A DNA stretch of 64,000 bases, taken from NCBI GenBank assembly GCA_935421135.1, contig OW285195.1, positions 6,114,701-6,178,700 on the forward strand, given 5' to 3'. The notes under the pieces are model-generated. The model searched no databases. It was not told where the DNA came from and saw only the letters and a program-made list of their open reading frames with translations. This DNA is from Bugulina stolonifera. Its lineage: Eukaryota > Bryozoa > Gymnolaemata > Cheilostomatida > Bugulidae. Each line of letters opens with the position of its first letter. The first letter of the stretch is position 1. A program made the translations under genes and the position numbers. Shown one piece after another: positions 55,227 through 64,000 of the stretch.

Positions 55227-56453
55227 ATGAAAGCTGTGAACCCCTGTTGTGCTGTTTTCAATCCTCAAGCCAAAGTGCAGAGAGAACCTGAAGATGTTGT
55301 TAAGGTCAGGGAAGACTGGGAGAAAGAATTTCTATCTCATCAACTTCCTGTTCTACCGCATCAAATACGACAACTATGGCCGATCATGATGATAGTAACA
55401 CACTGTATTTTTCTCGTAACTAACATTTATCACTTAGTGACGAACGATGAGTGGATATTTCCTACTATACCTCTCTCCATTAACTCACTGCTGGTAGTCA
55501 TGTGGGTCGTTTTTACCGTTTTCAACTTTACGCTCTATAAACCACCAGCTGATCCTGAACAAGTGACATGGGAAGGTAACTCTCTAACTTTTTATTCTAT
55601 GGAAAAAGTTCAGTTATTTTTAGCTGAGCTGGGCATGTATCCTCAGATGTGTGTGGCAGCCATGTTGCTTCCTGTTCGCAAAATAGTGTCTGTACTGCCA
55701 TTCACACTCAGCCTCGCTGTGCTACTGACTATTTTTGCGATTAGAACTTATGCGTTGGTAAAGTTGCGCAAATTCACAGGAACTTATTTTGTCAGACTTA
55801 TGTTGGTCAGCATTGGAAACTACCTAGTCAGTATTTTCCTGGTAGTAATTCTAGTCGTTACTTCATTCAACGAGTATATTGAAGGTGAAGCGTTTTCATT
55901 CGTAATTCAGTTAACATTGTCGGCACTGATAATAGTCAGCAACCCTCTGAACATGTGCATCTTTTACGTAGCACATCTGTATGAAGTAAGTCTGCAGGCA
56001 TGTCTAAACATGCTCTCGCTCAATGCTGGAAATGGTTATCAGATACTGCTAACCGCTAAAAGACTCATGAGCTACGAACCCTTCCACAAGAACCTCTACA
56101 CAATGTCCTCTCCATCTCATGGCGTAATTACTTATTTCTGGATATTCCCTCCCGTTATTGCGGTGATTATTAGTGCATTCACACATCTCCAGTATACGTT
56201 GCCACTCATTGGAATGTACTGTGGGTATTTCTTCCTACTACTACTTGTCAACCACAAAGCATTACTTCTCACCATGGCGGCTCACTTTACACTGTTTGTT
56301 ATTGCTTTATCTTTTCTATTGGTCTGTTTATTGTCATTAATAATAGCGGCTCTATTTTATACACCAATCGTAGTAGCAGGAGTTTTGCTGATCATTTTTT
56401 TTATGTTTGCAATTTGTTGTTTTACCCCCAAAGAGTGTTGCCTGAAGGACTAA
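55227..56453 (+). CDS. Intronless polytopic membrane protein, 408 aa
   Basis: The first ATG in frame is at 55227 (MKAVNPCCAVFNPQAKV); the frame itself opens earlier without ATG. After a soluble N-terminus of about 60 residues I count nine to ten hydrophobic segments, for example WPIMMIVTHCIFLVTNIYHL, INSLLVVMWVVFTVFNFTLY, VLPFTLSLAVLLTIFAIRTY, LMLVSIGNYLVSIFLVVILV, ITYFWIFPPVIAVIISAF and VVAGVLLIIFFMFAICCF. The protein ends in CCFTPKECCLKD; clustered cysteines at both tails (PCC, ECC) might be lipid-modified. No family motif is recognised and it is not a typical seven-helix receptor. Lack of introns in an intron-rich region hints at retroposition or lineage-specific origin. AATAAA lies near 56740. 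Confidence 0.8.
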   Translation: MKAVNPCCAVFNPQAKVQREPEDVVKVREDWEKEFLSHQLPVLPHQIRQLWPIMMIVTHCIFLVTNIYHLVTNDEWIFPTIPLSINSLLVVMWVVFTVFNFTLYKPPADPEQVTWEGNSLTFYSMEKVQLFLAELGMYPQMCVAAMLLPVRKIVSVLPFTLSLAVLLTIFAIRTYALVKLRKFTGTYFVRLMLVSIGNYLVSIFLVVILVVTSFNEYIEGEAFSFVIQLTLSALIIVSNPLNMCIFYVAHLYEVSLQACLNMLSLNAGNGYQILLTAKRLMSYEPFHKNLYTMSSPSHGVITYFWIFPPVIAVIISAFTHLQYTLPLIGMYCGYFFLLLLVNHKALLLTMAAHFTLFVIALSFLLVCLLSLIIAALFYTPIVVAGVLLIIFFMFAICCFTPKECCLKD

Positions 56454-57365
56454 GGATGCTACCTATATGTACTTACTGATTGTAGGTAGTCATAGTTCTT
56501 CATGGAGAGTTATCTCCTTTATGGTTATATTTTACTTGAAGAGAGTACAACTCTAAATCAATTCTAATTGCAGTTCATAACTTTTTAACAGTTAACTACC
56601 AAGATGAGAGTAACTTATCTACATATTATATATTGGGTGTGCATGCTTTTCATGACTCGAGATTAAACTAGTATATTTTGTCTATTTTTATAACGCAGGT
56701 GGTTGGAATAAGCCCACTTAATTATTAGTTACATTAAATAAATGTAATACCTCTAAAGTTTCCCTATTTCTTGATAACGTTCATTATTACATTACTATAG
56801 AAATACTTCTATATTTGTGATTTTTACAACAAAAGTTGAGATAGCTCATACTACAGGCCATGGTGTAGACTATGAGCAGTTAACTATGTTATTTATGTCA
56901 CCAGTTAACATGATATTAGAAGGAGGGTCTTCAGATCTACCTATACAGTAAGTAACACTTTTACTGAGTAGAAGATGAGGTTGTAGAATGATGTGATGAG
57001 TTTATGCTACAGTTTATTAATAACTAACTGCTCCTTCACAAAACAGCTACTGGTAAACTAGTAAAAAGAATCACAACTTAAGCAGAGAAAATTGCGTCCT
57101 AGGCGCCATCACACCAAACACCCGTGGGAGGAAATTGCGTCCTAGGCGCCGTCACATAATATAAGTTATTTGAAAAAGTAAAAGAAAAATATAATGGCGT
57201 TCTAGTCGCCCACCACATTACATTAAAAATATGTTTGATATATGACTACTGCAAAATAGTCATAGATGTAAATGGCCTGGCATTGCCAGCCATTCACCCC
57301 CAAGATACTGACAAAAGAAAATATTATATACTTAAGGTCATTTGTTGGCAACTGATAATGGTTAC
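56454..57365. other. 3' flank and spacer with a small tandem repeat
   Basis: Contains the AATAAA for the upstream gene near 56740. At about 57087-57155 the phrase AAATTGCGTCCTAGGCGCC occurs twice, with a shorter variant (GGCGTTCTAGTCGCC) near 57197. No gene seen. Confidence 0.5.
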
Positions 57366-57690
57366 GTAGAAATTGCACAACAATATGGCGACCAGAAGCT
57401 CGATGATCGACCCAAAATAGGTCAGGTTCTATAAAAGATGCTTAAAACCATCTAGATCATGTACAAAATCAATATCAGGCAATTCTGAGAGGTCGGGCCT
57501 CTTTACATTGAGATAAAAAGGACATAATTACTCAGTAATGCACATTATAGGTATATAAGTGACAATCTAGCCTACTACTGTACATAGGCAATTAATACAA
57601 GCAAGTGTAATGCAAGATATACATACAACATGTATATAGTTAGTGTCATGTAGTCGGGAGGCTAGATCAGAGTTATATGTGACCATTATA
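57366..57690 (-). mobile_element. LTR fragment (sense minus)
   Basis: Starts at AATTGCACAACAATATGGCG and ends GTGACCATTATAA, corresponding to the U3 half of the family; TATA, R and U5 are missing. More diverged than the other copies. Confidence 0.75.
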
Positions 57691-57907
57691 ATATGACGCA
57701 CTTTTAAAAACAGATGCATCATATGTATAAAAATTGGCCAAATGTGACCCAGGCGCTCCTCTTCGGACATCGTGCGCACGTAGTTCTTAGATTTGAAGGG
57801 CTCCAAGCAGTACAGGGGAAGTAGCAAAGTTTTCACCTTTTCAGATTAGACAAAAAGCCTACACTAAAAATTGTTGCTCTGACTCTGCTTCTTCCCCTGC
57901 TAGGAAC

Positions 57908-58384
57908 CAGAGATGTCAGACTCGAGTTTAAGACTCTCATTTGAGTTTATTCAAGCAACATTTTATGGCTTATTGGAAACACTCGTGACTTGAATATACA
58001 GCTGTCAAAAACTTGTAACTTGAATCGTAATCCAATCATGGCTATGATCAAAGACTCTCAGCTCACACATCACTATCTTGAAACATTTGATAACTCCAGT
58101 TTTCATTTAGCAGCTGTGAATTGTAATGAATAGAAATAACCACAGTTATAACCACCAACCACAACCACAAATATAACACATTTTACACTGAAACAGTGAC
58201 ATTTTACTTTGGAATATAAAATTTTAGCACCATTTCCTAACAACATTTCACCACAAGCTAAACAATAACCCAATAACTCTATAAAAAGACTCGAGTTAAA
58301 CAAGACAAGAGTTGAATTGAAACTTGCTTGTAATTAACTTGGATAACTTGACAAAAACTTGAGTTTCTGGGAACATGTAAATAT
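57908..58384 (-). mobile_element. Second copy of the CAGAGATG hAT-type MITE, truncated by the LTR element
   Basis: Inverted relative to 42406-43005 and matching it from CAGAGATGTCAGACTCGAGT to AACATGTAAATAT, where the LTR at 58385 begins. The missing end should lie beyond the retroelement, outside the window. Confidence 0.8.
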
Positions 58385-59059
58385 TGTAATGGTTTTTGGT
58401 ATTTCGTGCGGTCGTCCTTGGACGACTACCGGCCCAGAATTGAAGTGCCTATGAGTGGTGCTAGGCCTTCTCATTACATGAAAGATTGAGCGGTCTCAGT
58501 AGCCCAATAACTACCAGAGACGACCCATCTGGTCCCAAGTCTGACCTTCAGACTATACCTTGAAAGAGAGTGATCCGACCTAGTAGGCGGTTCGCTAAGC
58601 AAATGACCTGACAAAAGGAAGTGAAAGTTTCTGTATCAAGTATAGATGTGTCTTTATTGAAAGCCAAGTCAAGACTGAGAGAACAAACAGTGAAACAGTG
58701 GCCTTTATATAGTATAAGGACTTCCGCCCGACGTAGTGTCGGGAAAAGACGACATAGGGTCGTCCAGAAGTTGCGCAACAACATGGCGGCCGGAAGCCCG
58801 ACGGCCGACCAAAAATAGGTCGGGTTATACAAAAGTTGCTTATAATTGGCCAGTTCATGTACAAAATGAATATCAAGTGATTCTGAGAGGTCGGGCCTCT
58901 TTACATGGGTATAAAAGTCGCTAAAAGACTTAGTAATTATCATACAAGTATATACAATGATATAGAAGTTAAGCAATGTAGAATGCAAGCAGGTATATAC
59001 ATGTAAGCACACATAATAATGAGTGTCAGGTGTAAGAGTCGACTGTGCGTACCATTACA
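58385..59059 (-). repeat. 3' LTR of the retroelement (675 bp)
   Basis: Displayed form starts TGTAATGGTTTTTGG and ends GTACCATTACA. On the minus strand: AAGATGGCGGC-type and CCGGAAG boxes, TATATAAAG (about 58715-58706), AATAAAG about 50 bp further, then U5. The adjoining sequence at 59060-59075, read on the minus strand, gives GTGAGGGGGCTG, a short purine-rich tract before the LTR. Confidence 0.88.
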
Positions 59060-59072
59060 CAGCCCCCTCACA

Positions 59073-62000
59073 CTAGGTCATAGGTGTCTCTAGTGTTAAG
59101 TTCATAAGGGTACGATATAGTGCAGACTCTATTGAAACTACGTCCAATTCTGCTTGTATCAGTCGGAGTTGCTGAGGGTGTTCCAGGTACTGGTTGGCTA
59201 GGGTACGAAGAGCTATTTCTCGAGTGTAGAGAGGCTCCAAGTGCTGGCGTAAAGTGTCCCCCACTTGTTGTCGGCTGGCTATGTAGTGGATCCGTTGCTT
59301 GAGGTCAGCAAGCTGCTGTGAAAGCATGAGTGGCAGATCTGGAGATGCAGGACATGTGGCGTCAGGCTTGGGTAGTGTAGGAGACGCGTGTGGTGGAAAC
59401 TGGATGGAAGGAACAGCAGGAGAGTCCAGAGAGGCTCGGGGTGGACTTCGGACGGGAACTTGAGGAGAGCAATGAGGTGAGACCTCTAGAGTCGGCCTAG
59501 ACTGCAGAGGTTCAATCAGCAGGACTGGAGAAGCTGTACATGAGACCTTGGGTGGAGAGCCTTCGTATATGGTTTCAGAGTGGGCAGTAGGCATGCTCTT
59601 CCTGGGGGCAGGCCGTGTTTTCCAGGAGGGTAAACATCCGCGTCGGCCAAGGGGAGCCGGATGTACTTCGGATGTACTGGTGGTTGGTCGCCAAGGAGAT
59701 GGTCCAGCAGGAGTGGTGGTTGACAACGAGGAAGAGGAGGAGGCAGGATCAGAGGGTGCAGAATCTGGTGTCAGCTCAGGAGATGGAGAAGGACTACGTC
59801 GTCTTTTTGGGGGCCGCTTTCGTGTAGAGCGGGCACTAGGTAAGTAGACGGGACGATTGGTTCCTGATTGTCCATCCATGGTGGGACGACATGGTAAGAA
59901 TGGTGGGGGATCCTTTACGCCCCACCATTCCATGAGAGCTGGATAACTGGACTTATCCGTGAGGAATAGACGTTTCCCACAGATACTGGATCTCCGGCTG
60001 AAGTGATGGCCTAAGGTATCACGGCTGACTGAACTGCGTCCGCACCGGCAGTAAAAGCGTGCGAAATGTTGCCATACATGTATGTTTAGCCTCTTGAGAG
60101 CTCCGGAGAAGCCACACTTTGCACACTTGGAGTTGGGTTGGCTCTTCTTTGCCAAGTCGTCTCGGGCCTGCTGTGTAGAAGTGCTTATCCATGGCTTAGT
60201 GGCTCCAGAGTGCTGGGATGACTCGAGAGGTAGCTTATCAGTGAGTCTATACAGTTTTATGCTAGCTTGCTTCAGTGTAGAGGTGACAGGAGGTGAAGTA
60301 GGAGGAGGTGTGCCGTCCGGCGTGAGTGTTCTCCTTAGGGGGGAGGTATCTACAACACACAATTCATCTGATGTGTAGCCTCCGCCTTCTAGCTCATGTT
60401 CTCTTCTGTGGAAATGTTCAGGGGAATCCTCCTCTGCCCCGACTGGTCTATGCCGAGTGGAGAGGGAGAGAGAGTTCATGCCTGACAGTTCCACAGGTAT
60501 AGATTGCACCTCTAACTCTGGCTTGGTTCTTACTTGCAATACTGATATTTGCTTTACCTTCAGCTGTGAAGACCGACTGACTGGAGTGATCCTTGATGGG
60601 AGAAGTAGCCGTCTCGTCCATTTTAGGAACAGAAAGGATACGACTGCTGTTATTAGCTCCACCAGTGATACGAACAAGAGTGCAGAGGTTGTCACATGTA
60701 GGGATACATGTACTGTAATGGTACAGGACATTTGTATACGACTCCAACTACCGAACAAAGCTCCACCGCACCCTAAGTACCTAGTAGTTGTTACAGCACT
60801 ACTCATCTGACACTCACACTCTTGTAATTAGCTGTTCGTATACTATATTCAATTGCATTGCATTTTAAACCATTAATTACTGTCTATATACGTGTCTCCA
60901 TGTGTTTATACTCACTACTTATTCATGTATTGTTCTACTATATAATTGTATATAGTTGAATGATTATAACTAAGTCTTTTAATGCCTTTTATACCCATGT
61001 ACAGAGGCCCAACCTCTCAGAATCCATTGATATTCATTTTGTACATGAATTGGACCATTATAAGCAACTTTTGTAGAACCCGACCTATTTTGGGTCGGCC
61101 GTCGAGCTTCCGGCGGCCATCTTGTTGCGCAACTTCCGGACGACCACACGTCGTCTTTTCCCGACGTGTGGTCGGCCGGAAGTCCTTATACTATATAAAG
61201 GGCATTGTTTTACTGTTCATTGTCTCAGTCTTCACTTGGCTTTTAATAAAGACACATCTATACTTGATACAGAGACTTTCACTTCCTTTTGTCAGGTCAT
61301 TAGCTTAGCGAACCGCCTACTAGGTCGGATCACTCTCTTTCAACGTATAGTCTGAAGGTCAGACTTGGGACCAGATGGGTCGTCTCTGGTAGTTATTGGG
61401 CTACTGAGACCGCTCGATCTTTCATGTAATGCGAAGTCCTATTACCACTCATAGGCACTTCATTTCTGGGTCGATAGTCGTCCAAGGACGACCACACCAA
61501 ATCACAAAAACCATTACAGTACTACTGTGGAGTGCTGGACGAGAAACGACTACTCGTCTATGAGCTGTCGTATTTATACTAGCCGAGGGATGAGCGTATT
61601 GCTCAATTGTAGGCAATGCCTCAGGCACGTTTTCTTTGTCTGACTCGTCAAATAAGCGCGGGAACACGGCATTATTTGCCTTTGATTGCCCTCTATCCGC
61701 TTCGTGGGATTTCGAGAGTTCGGCAATCTGTATCTTCGGCTGAACTTGTTCGGCAATACTGAATTCTGTGAAAGAACATTTTGCTCTTTGTATATGAACT
61801 GCTGGCAGTATAGACTGTTTCTCCGTCGCTGGGAATATGTCGTGGAGGTCGGCTACGCGATACTTCGCGTCCTCTGGGTCAGGTCGGGCTATTGAAACTT
61901 GAACATTCTTTGAGAGGTTCAGAGGTAGCTCTTCTGTTTGGTCCAGCACGGGTCGCCCCGTGTCGATCCTCAGGCCGCGGACTTGGACTGTAGTGTCTGG

Positions 62001-62163
62001 CAGTTCTACACACGATAAGTCGTCCGTTATGTTATACTGAATTTCGGTGGGAATCAGTTGCTGACTAGTGTCAGGTCTGGGTGTAACCAGATCCTGGTGG
62101 TCCTTCTGAGTTGAGGATGTGTCGGGAGTGCCTTGTGAGGTCTGGTCCGACTTAGTAGGACTT
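59073..62163 (-). pseudogene. Long extra ORF of the retroelement, with TM helix and Cys/His module, interrupted by a solo LTR
   Basis: The 3' part (below 60713) encodes a hydrophobic helix (TTSALLFVSLVELITAVVSF), a Ser/Pro-rich linker, the module CAKC-x11-H-VWQ-HF-x4-CRC-x11-HHF then FLTDKSSYPALMEWWGVKDP, a long Arg/Ser/Pro-rich region and a C-terminal helical region (LSQQLADLKQRIHYIASRQQ). The 5' part (above 61518) reads PLNLSKNVQVSIARPDPEDA and onward and is unrecognised. The LTR plus its 4-bp duplication is 810 bp, a multiple of three, and the two parts are in the same frame, so they were one reading before the insertion. The first about 30 residues of the apparent downstream frame come from the LTR. 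Function unknown; an envelope-like role cannot be shown. The module matches the minus-strand cargo gene at 21.6-25.3 kb. Confidence 0.7.
60713..61518 (+). mobile_element. Solo LTR nested in the retroelement (806 bp)
   Basis: TGTAATGGTACAGG ... AAAAACCATTACA, opposite in orientation to the host element's LTRs, flanked by GTAC on both sides (60709-60712, 61519-61522). TATATAAAG near 61193 and AATAAAG near 61247 are on the plus strand. Confidence 0.9.
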
Positions 62164-62830
62164 TTGAGTCATTCTTTCAGCCTTGGGGGGTGATCTTTGA
62201 TCACTTCTGCGGTGTCCGGCTTTGAGTGGAGTCGTTTCTTGCCTGGCTTTGGCCTAGTGGGTATAGGTTCGTCCACTGTGACGGGTGTGAGTGACACCGT
62301 CGACCTGATGTGTGGTTGGCTAGCTACACGTGGGGTTTCCTGATTGGAGCGGCTACTCTTGTTTTCGGGCCTAGTGGGTATAGGTTCCTCCACTAAGACG
62401 GGTTCTGATGTATCCGTCGGCCTAGGTGGGTGTCTGTTAACTGTTTTAGGCCCACCTTGTCATTTGTTTGTGCTCCTGCGTTTAGGCCTAGTGGGTATGG
62501 ATTCTTCTACTAAGACGGGTTCTGATGGGTCTGTCGGCCTAGGTGGACGACCATTGGTCAGGCTCAGTCCACCTTCTCTTGATTTGGCCTCAGTAGGAAT
62601 GGGTTCGTCTACTGGGACGGGTTCTGATGTATCTGTCGGCCTAAGTGGGCGACCATCTGTGTGGTCCAGTCCACCTTCTCCTGGTTTGGCCTCAGTAGGA
62701 ATGGGTTCATCTACTGGGACGGGTTTTGATGTATCCGTCGGCCTAAGTGGACGACCGTCTGTCGGATCTAGTCCACCTTCCTCTGGTTTGATGTCTCTGT
62801 CTACTGAGACGGGTTCTGATGTGTCCGTCA
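62164..62830 (-). repeat. Tandem repeats of about 105 bp in the gag tail
   Basis: Four to five units encode variants of TDTSEPVPVDEPIPTEAKPG followed by EGGLDHTDGRPLRP. The reading is broken by stops at about 62460 and 62169, and units recur in neighbouring frames, so the array has expanded and mutated. Confidence 0.8.
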
Positions 62831-63442
62831 GCTCGACTTCTGCTTCTCGACATCGCTGTAAGAGGGTATGTAGGGCTTTCCTTAGGAGGTCAGCGGGAAG
62901 CTCTTCTTGATAAGGGTTTGCCCCATGGTCGTGATTCTGTAGGAAGATTGTCTCGGCCATGACCGCGTCGTCCAGATCATAGGGCTGTGTCCGTGTGTAG
63001 TACCAACGTAGACTGGGGTCGCGAACTATGAGGCAAAACTTCTCAAGGGTCCATGCGTCCAAGGATGCAGGAGGTGCTCCGTCAAAAGCTATCGCCATCA
63101 GTTTGCGGACGAGGGCGGCATGCTCTCTGAGTGATGTGTGAGTGGGCTGTTCCATGGTGGACAGCTTCCATCGGGCTTTTCTGGCAGACATTCCATACTG
63201 CCCCTCAGTCGGGCAAATATTTCTTCAACTGAGCGGGGTCGTCCGCACTCTTGTGCGGGCCCGTGTAGGGCGGCTCTAAGCCGTATGAGGCATGCTCTGT
63301 CATCCCAGTTGCAGCCCTGTGCCATAGCGGTGAAGTCTTCTATGAAGAGTTCCATGTCCTCTTGTCCATCGTAGATGAGTGTGTCGGGGTCCTGCTCCGT
63401 GTGGTACATTACCTGCTGAAGCAGGTTCTTTATTCGGTCCAT
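62460..63442 (-). pseudogene. gag of the retroelement with one frameshift
   Basis: The start (63442) encodes MDRIKNLLQQVMYHTEQDPD and a capsid-like FIEDFTAMAQGCNWDDRACL followed by IRLRAALHGPAQ. Around 63185-63200 the homologous reading moves to another frame and continues ARKARWKLSTMEQPTHTSLR, then KFCLIVRDPSLRWYYTRTQP and on into the repeat tail, to a stop at 62460. This layout (W-D-D-x-L-x-L-R-x-L-x-G-x-A then the C-terminal capsid half) is typical of Ty3-type gag. No zinc knuckle is visible. Just downstream of the primer-binding site, as expected. Confidence 0.8.
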
Positions 63443-63757
63443 GTCGGTAGGGTGTCGGGTAGTGAGTTAAACTGCTTTGAATTGTTAGGCCGGGTCGGCC
63501 TAATGGTCGTACTGAATACCGTCAATCTATTCTGGATCCGAGGTCGGTCTTTAGTTGAAGATCCGGCGTAGGTCGGACTACATCCAGCGGAACCACGAGA
63601 ATTAAGGGTGCACTTTAGCGTTTGTCACCTTCTCGTCATATGGGTTCCCGGGTCCGAGTCCTTAATCGCCGGTGAAGTATTGAAGAGTGAAGTCGGTCGG
63701 GTTTCCGAGGCCGAGGTCACCTTCCTTCGCTTCATACTGTAAGAGTACGACCTTAGT

Positions 63758-63775
63758 ATCCCACCGCTGCCACCA
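63758..63775 (-). promoter_or_regulatory. Primer-binding site complementary to tRNA-Leu
   Basis: On the plus strand ATCCCACCGCTGCCACCA equals the 3' end of an animal tRNA-Leu (AAG type) including CCA, so the minus-strand transcript is complementary to it. It starts one base from the LTR end, the standard position for priming reverse transcription. Confidence 0.85.
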
Positions 63776-63776
63776 A

Positions 63777-64000
63777 TGTAATGGTTTCTGGTATTTCGTG
63801 CGGTCGTCCTTGGACGACTACCGGCCCAGAATTGAAGTGCCTATGAGTGGTGCTAGGCCTTCTCATTACATAAAAGATCGAGCGGTCTCAGTAGCCCAAT
63901 AACTACCAGAGACGACCCATCTGGTCCCAAGTCTGACCTTCAGATTATACTTTGAAAGAGAGTGATCCGACCTAGTAGGCGGTTCGCTAAGCGAATAACC
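63777..64000 (-). repeat. 5' LTR of the retroelement (partial, window edge)
   Basis: Starts TGTAATGGTTTCTGGTATTT and closely follows 58385 onward until the window ends, so about a third of the LTR is present. Confidence 0.9.

Larger units (their letters stand above)
58385..64000 (-). mobile_element. Non-autonomous LTR retroelement, cut by the window edge
   Basis: In transcription sense (minus): 5' LTR (63777 to beyond 64000), primer-binding site, gag, a region of 105-bp repeats, a long ORF with a membrane segment and a Cys/His module, purine-rich tract, 3' LTR (59059-58385). I see no protease, reverse transcriptase, RNase H or integrase in the about 3.9 kb of internal sequence left after removing a nested solo LTR. 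It would need enzymes from a related element, as described for gag-only (TR-GAG) elements. It inserted in a MITE after (A)ATAT. The other flank is outside the window. Confidence 0.85.

Noticed and set aside
59548..59847. Plus-strand frames opposite the retroelement ORF
   Set aside because: Antisense shadows of the GC-richer coding strand; no motif or promoter.

Overview
The window looks like a piece of a draft genome assembly from an animal. It is AT-rich with GT-AG introns, TATA boxes and AATAAA signals. It holds genes of metazoan families (a C3orf33 homologue, a tyrosine phosphatase, a RING protein, an I-kappa-B-like ankyrin protein) in a dense background of hAT, piggyBac, LINE, SINE and LTR elements. 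There is one 200-base run of N. A sponge or another early-branching invertebrate would fit the small introns and gene content, but the sequence alone does not prove the species.

Layout. 1-14.3 kb: gene-poor, with decayed transposons (LINE, hAT, piggyBac, a gag-like remnant) and fold-back repeats. 14.3-18.7 kb: two host genes pointing at each other, a seven-exon C3orf33 homologue (+) and a single-pass membrane protein (-). A 38-bp minisatellite in the first gene repeats an exon end and its splice donor about 23 times. 19.7-29.3 kb: a complete 9,537-bp mobile element with about 1.25-kb terminal inverted repeats, AGTAGT ends and a 6-bp target duplication (GTCGCA), inserted in an older hAT-like repeat. 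It carries two spliced genes diverging from a central minisatellite: a five-exon I-kappa-B-like gene (+) and a gene (-) with an unfamiliar zinc-binding-like module. No polymerase, integrase or transposase is visible in it. This is the main discovery candidate.

30.4-35.5 and 50.1-55.0 kb: two copies of a duplicated segment, each with an intact three-exon RING gene. Each copy is an empty-site control for transposons in the other. 35.7-46 kb: repeat-rich, with solo and nested LTRs of one family, hAT MITEs and one unidentified two-exon gene fragment. 46-49.6 kb: the 3' part of a protein tyrosine phosphatase gene (-), with an LTR fragment in sense orientation just upstream of its first visible exon. 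55.2-56.5 kb: an intronless polytopic membrane protein gene. 58.4-64 kb: a non-autonomous LTR retroelement (-) running off the window, with a tRNA-Leu-type primer-binding site, gag, no visible reverse transcriptase, and a long extra ORF broken by a solo LTR.

The extra ORF of the LTR element and the minus-strand gene of the 9.5-kb element share the same cysteine/histidine module although the two elements are otherwise unrelated. Together with the I-kappa-B-like cargo this suggests exchange of host-interaction genes between mobile elements. That interpretation is inference; the element ends, target duplications and gene models are read directly from the sequence.
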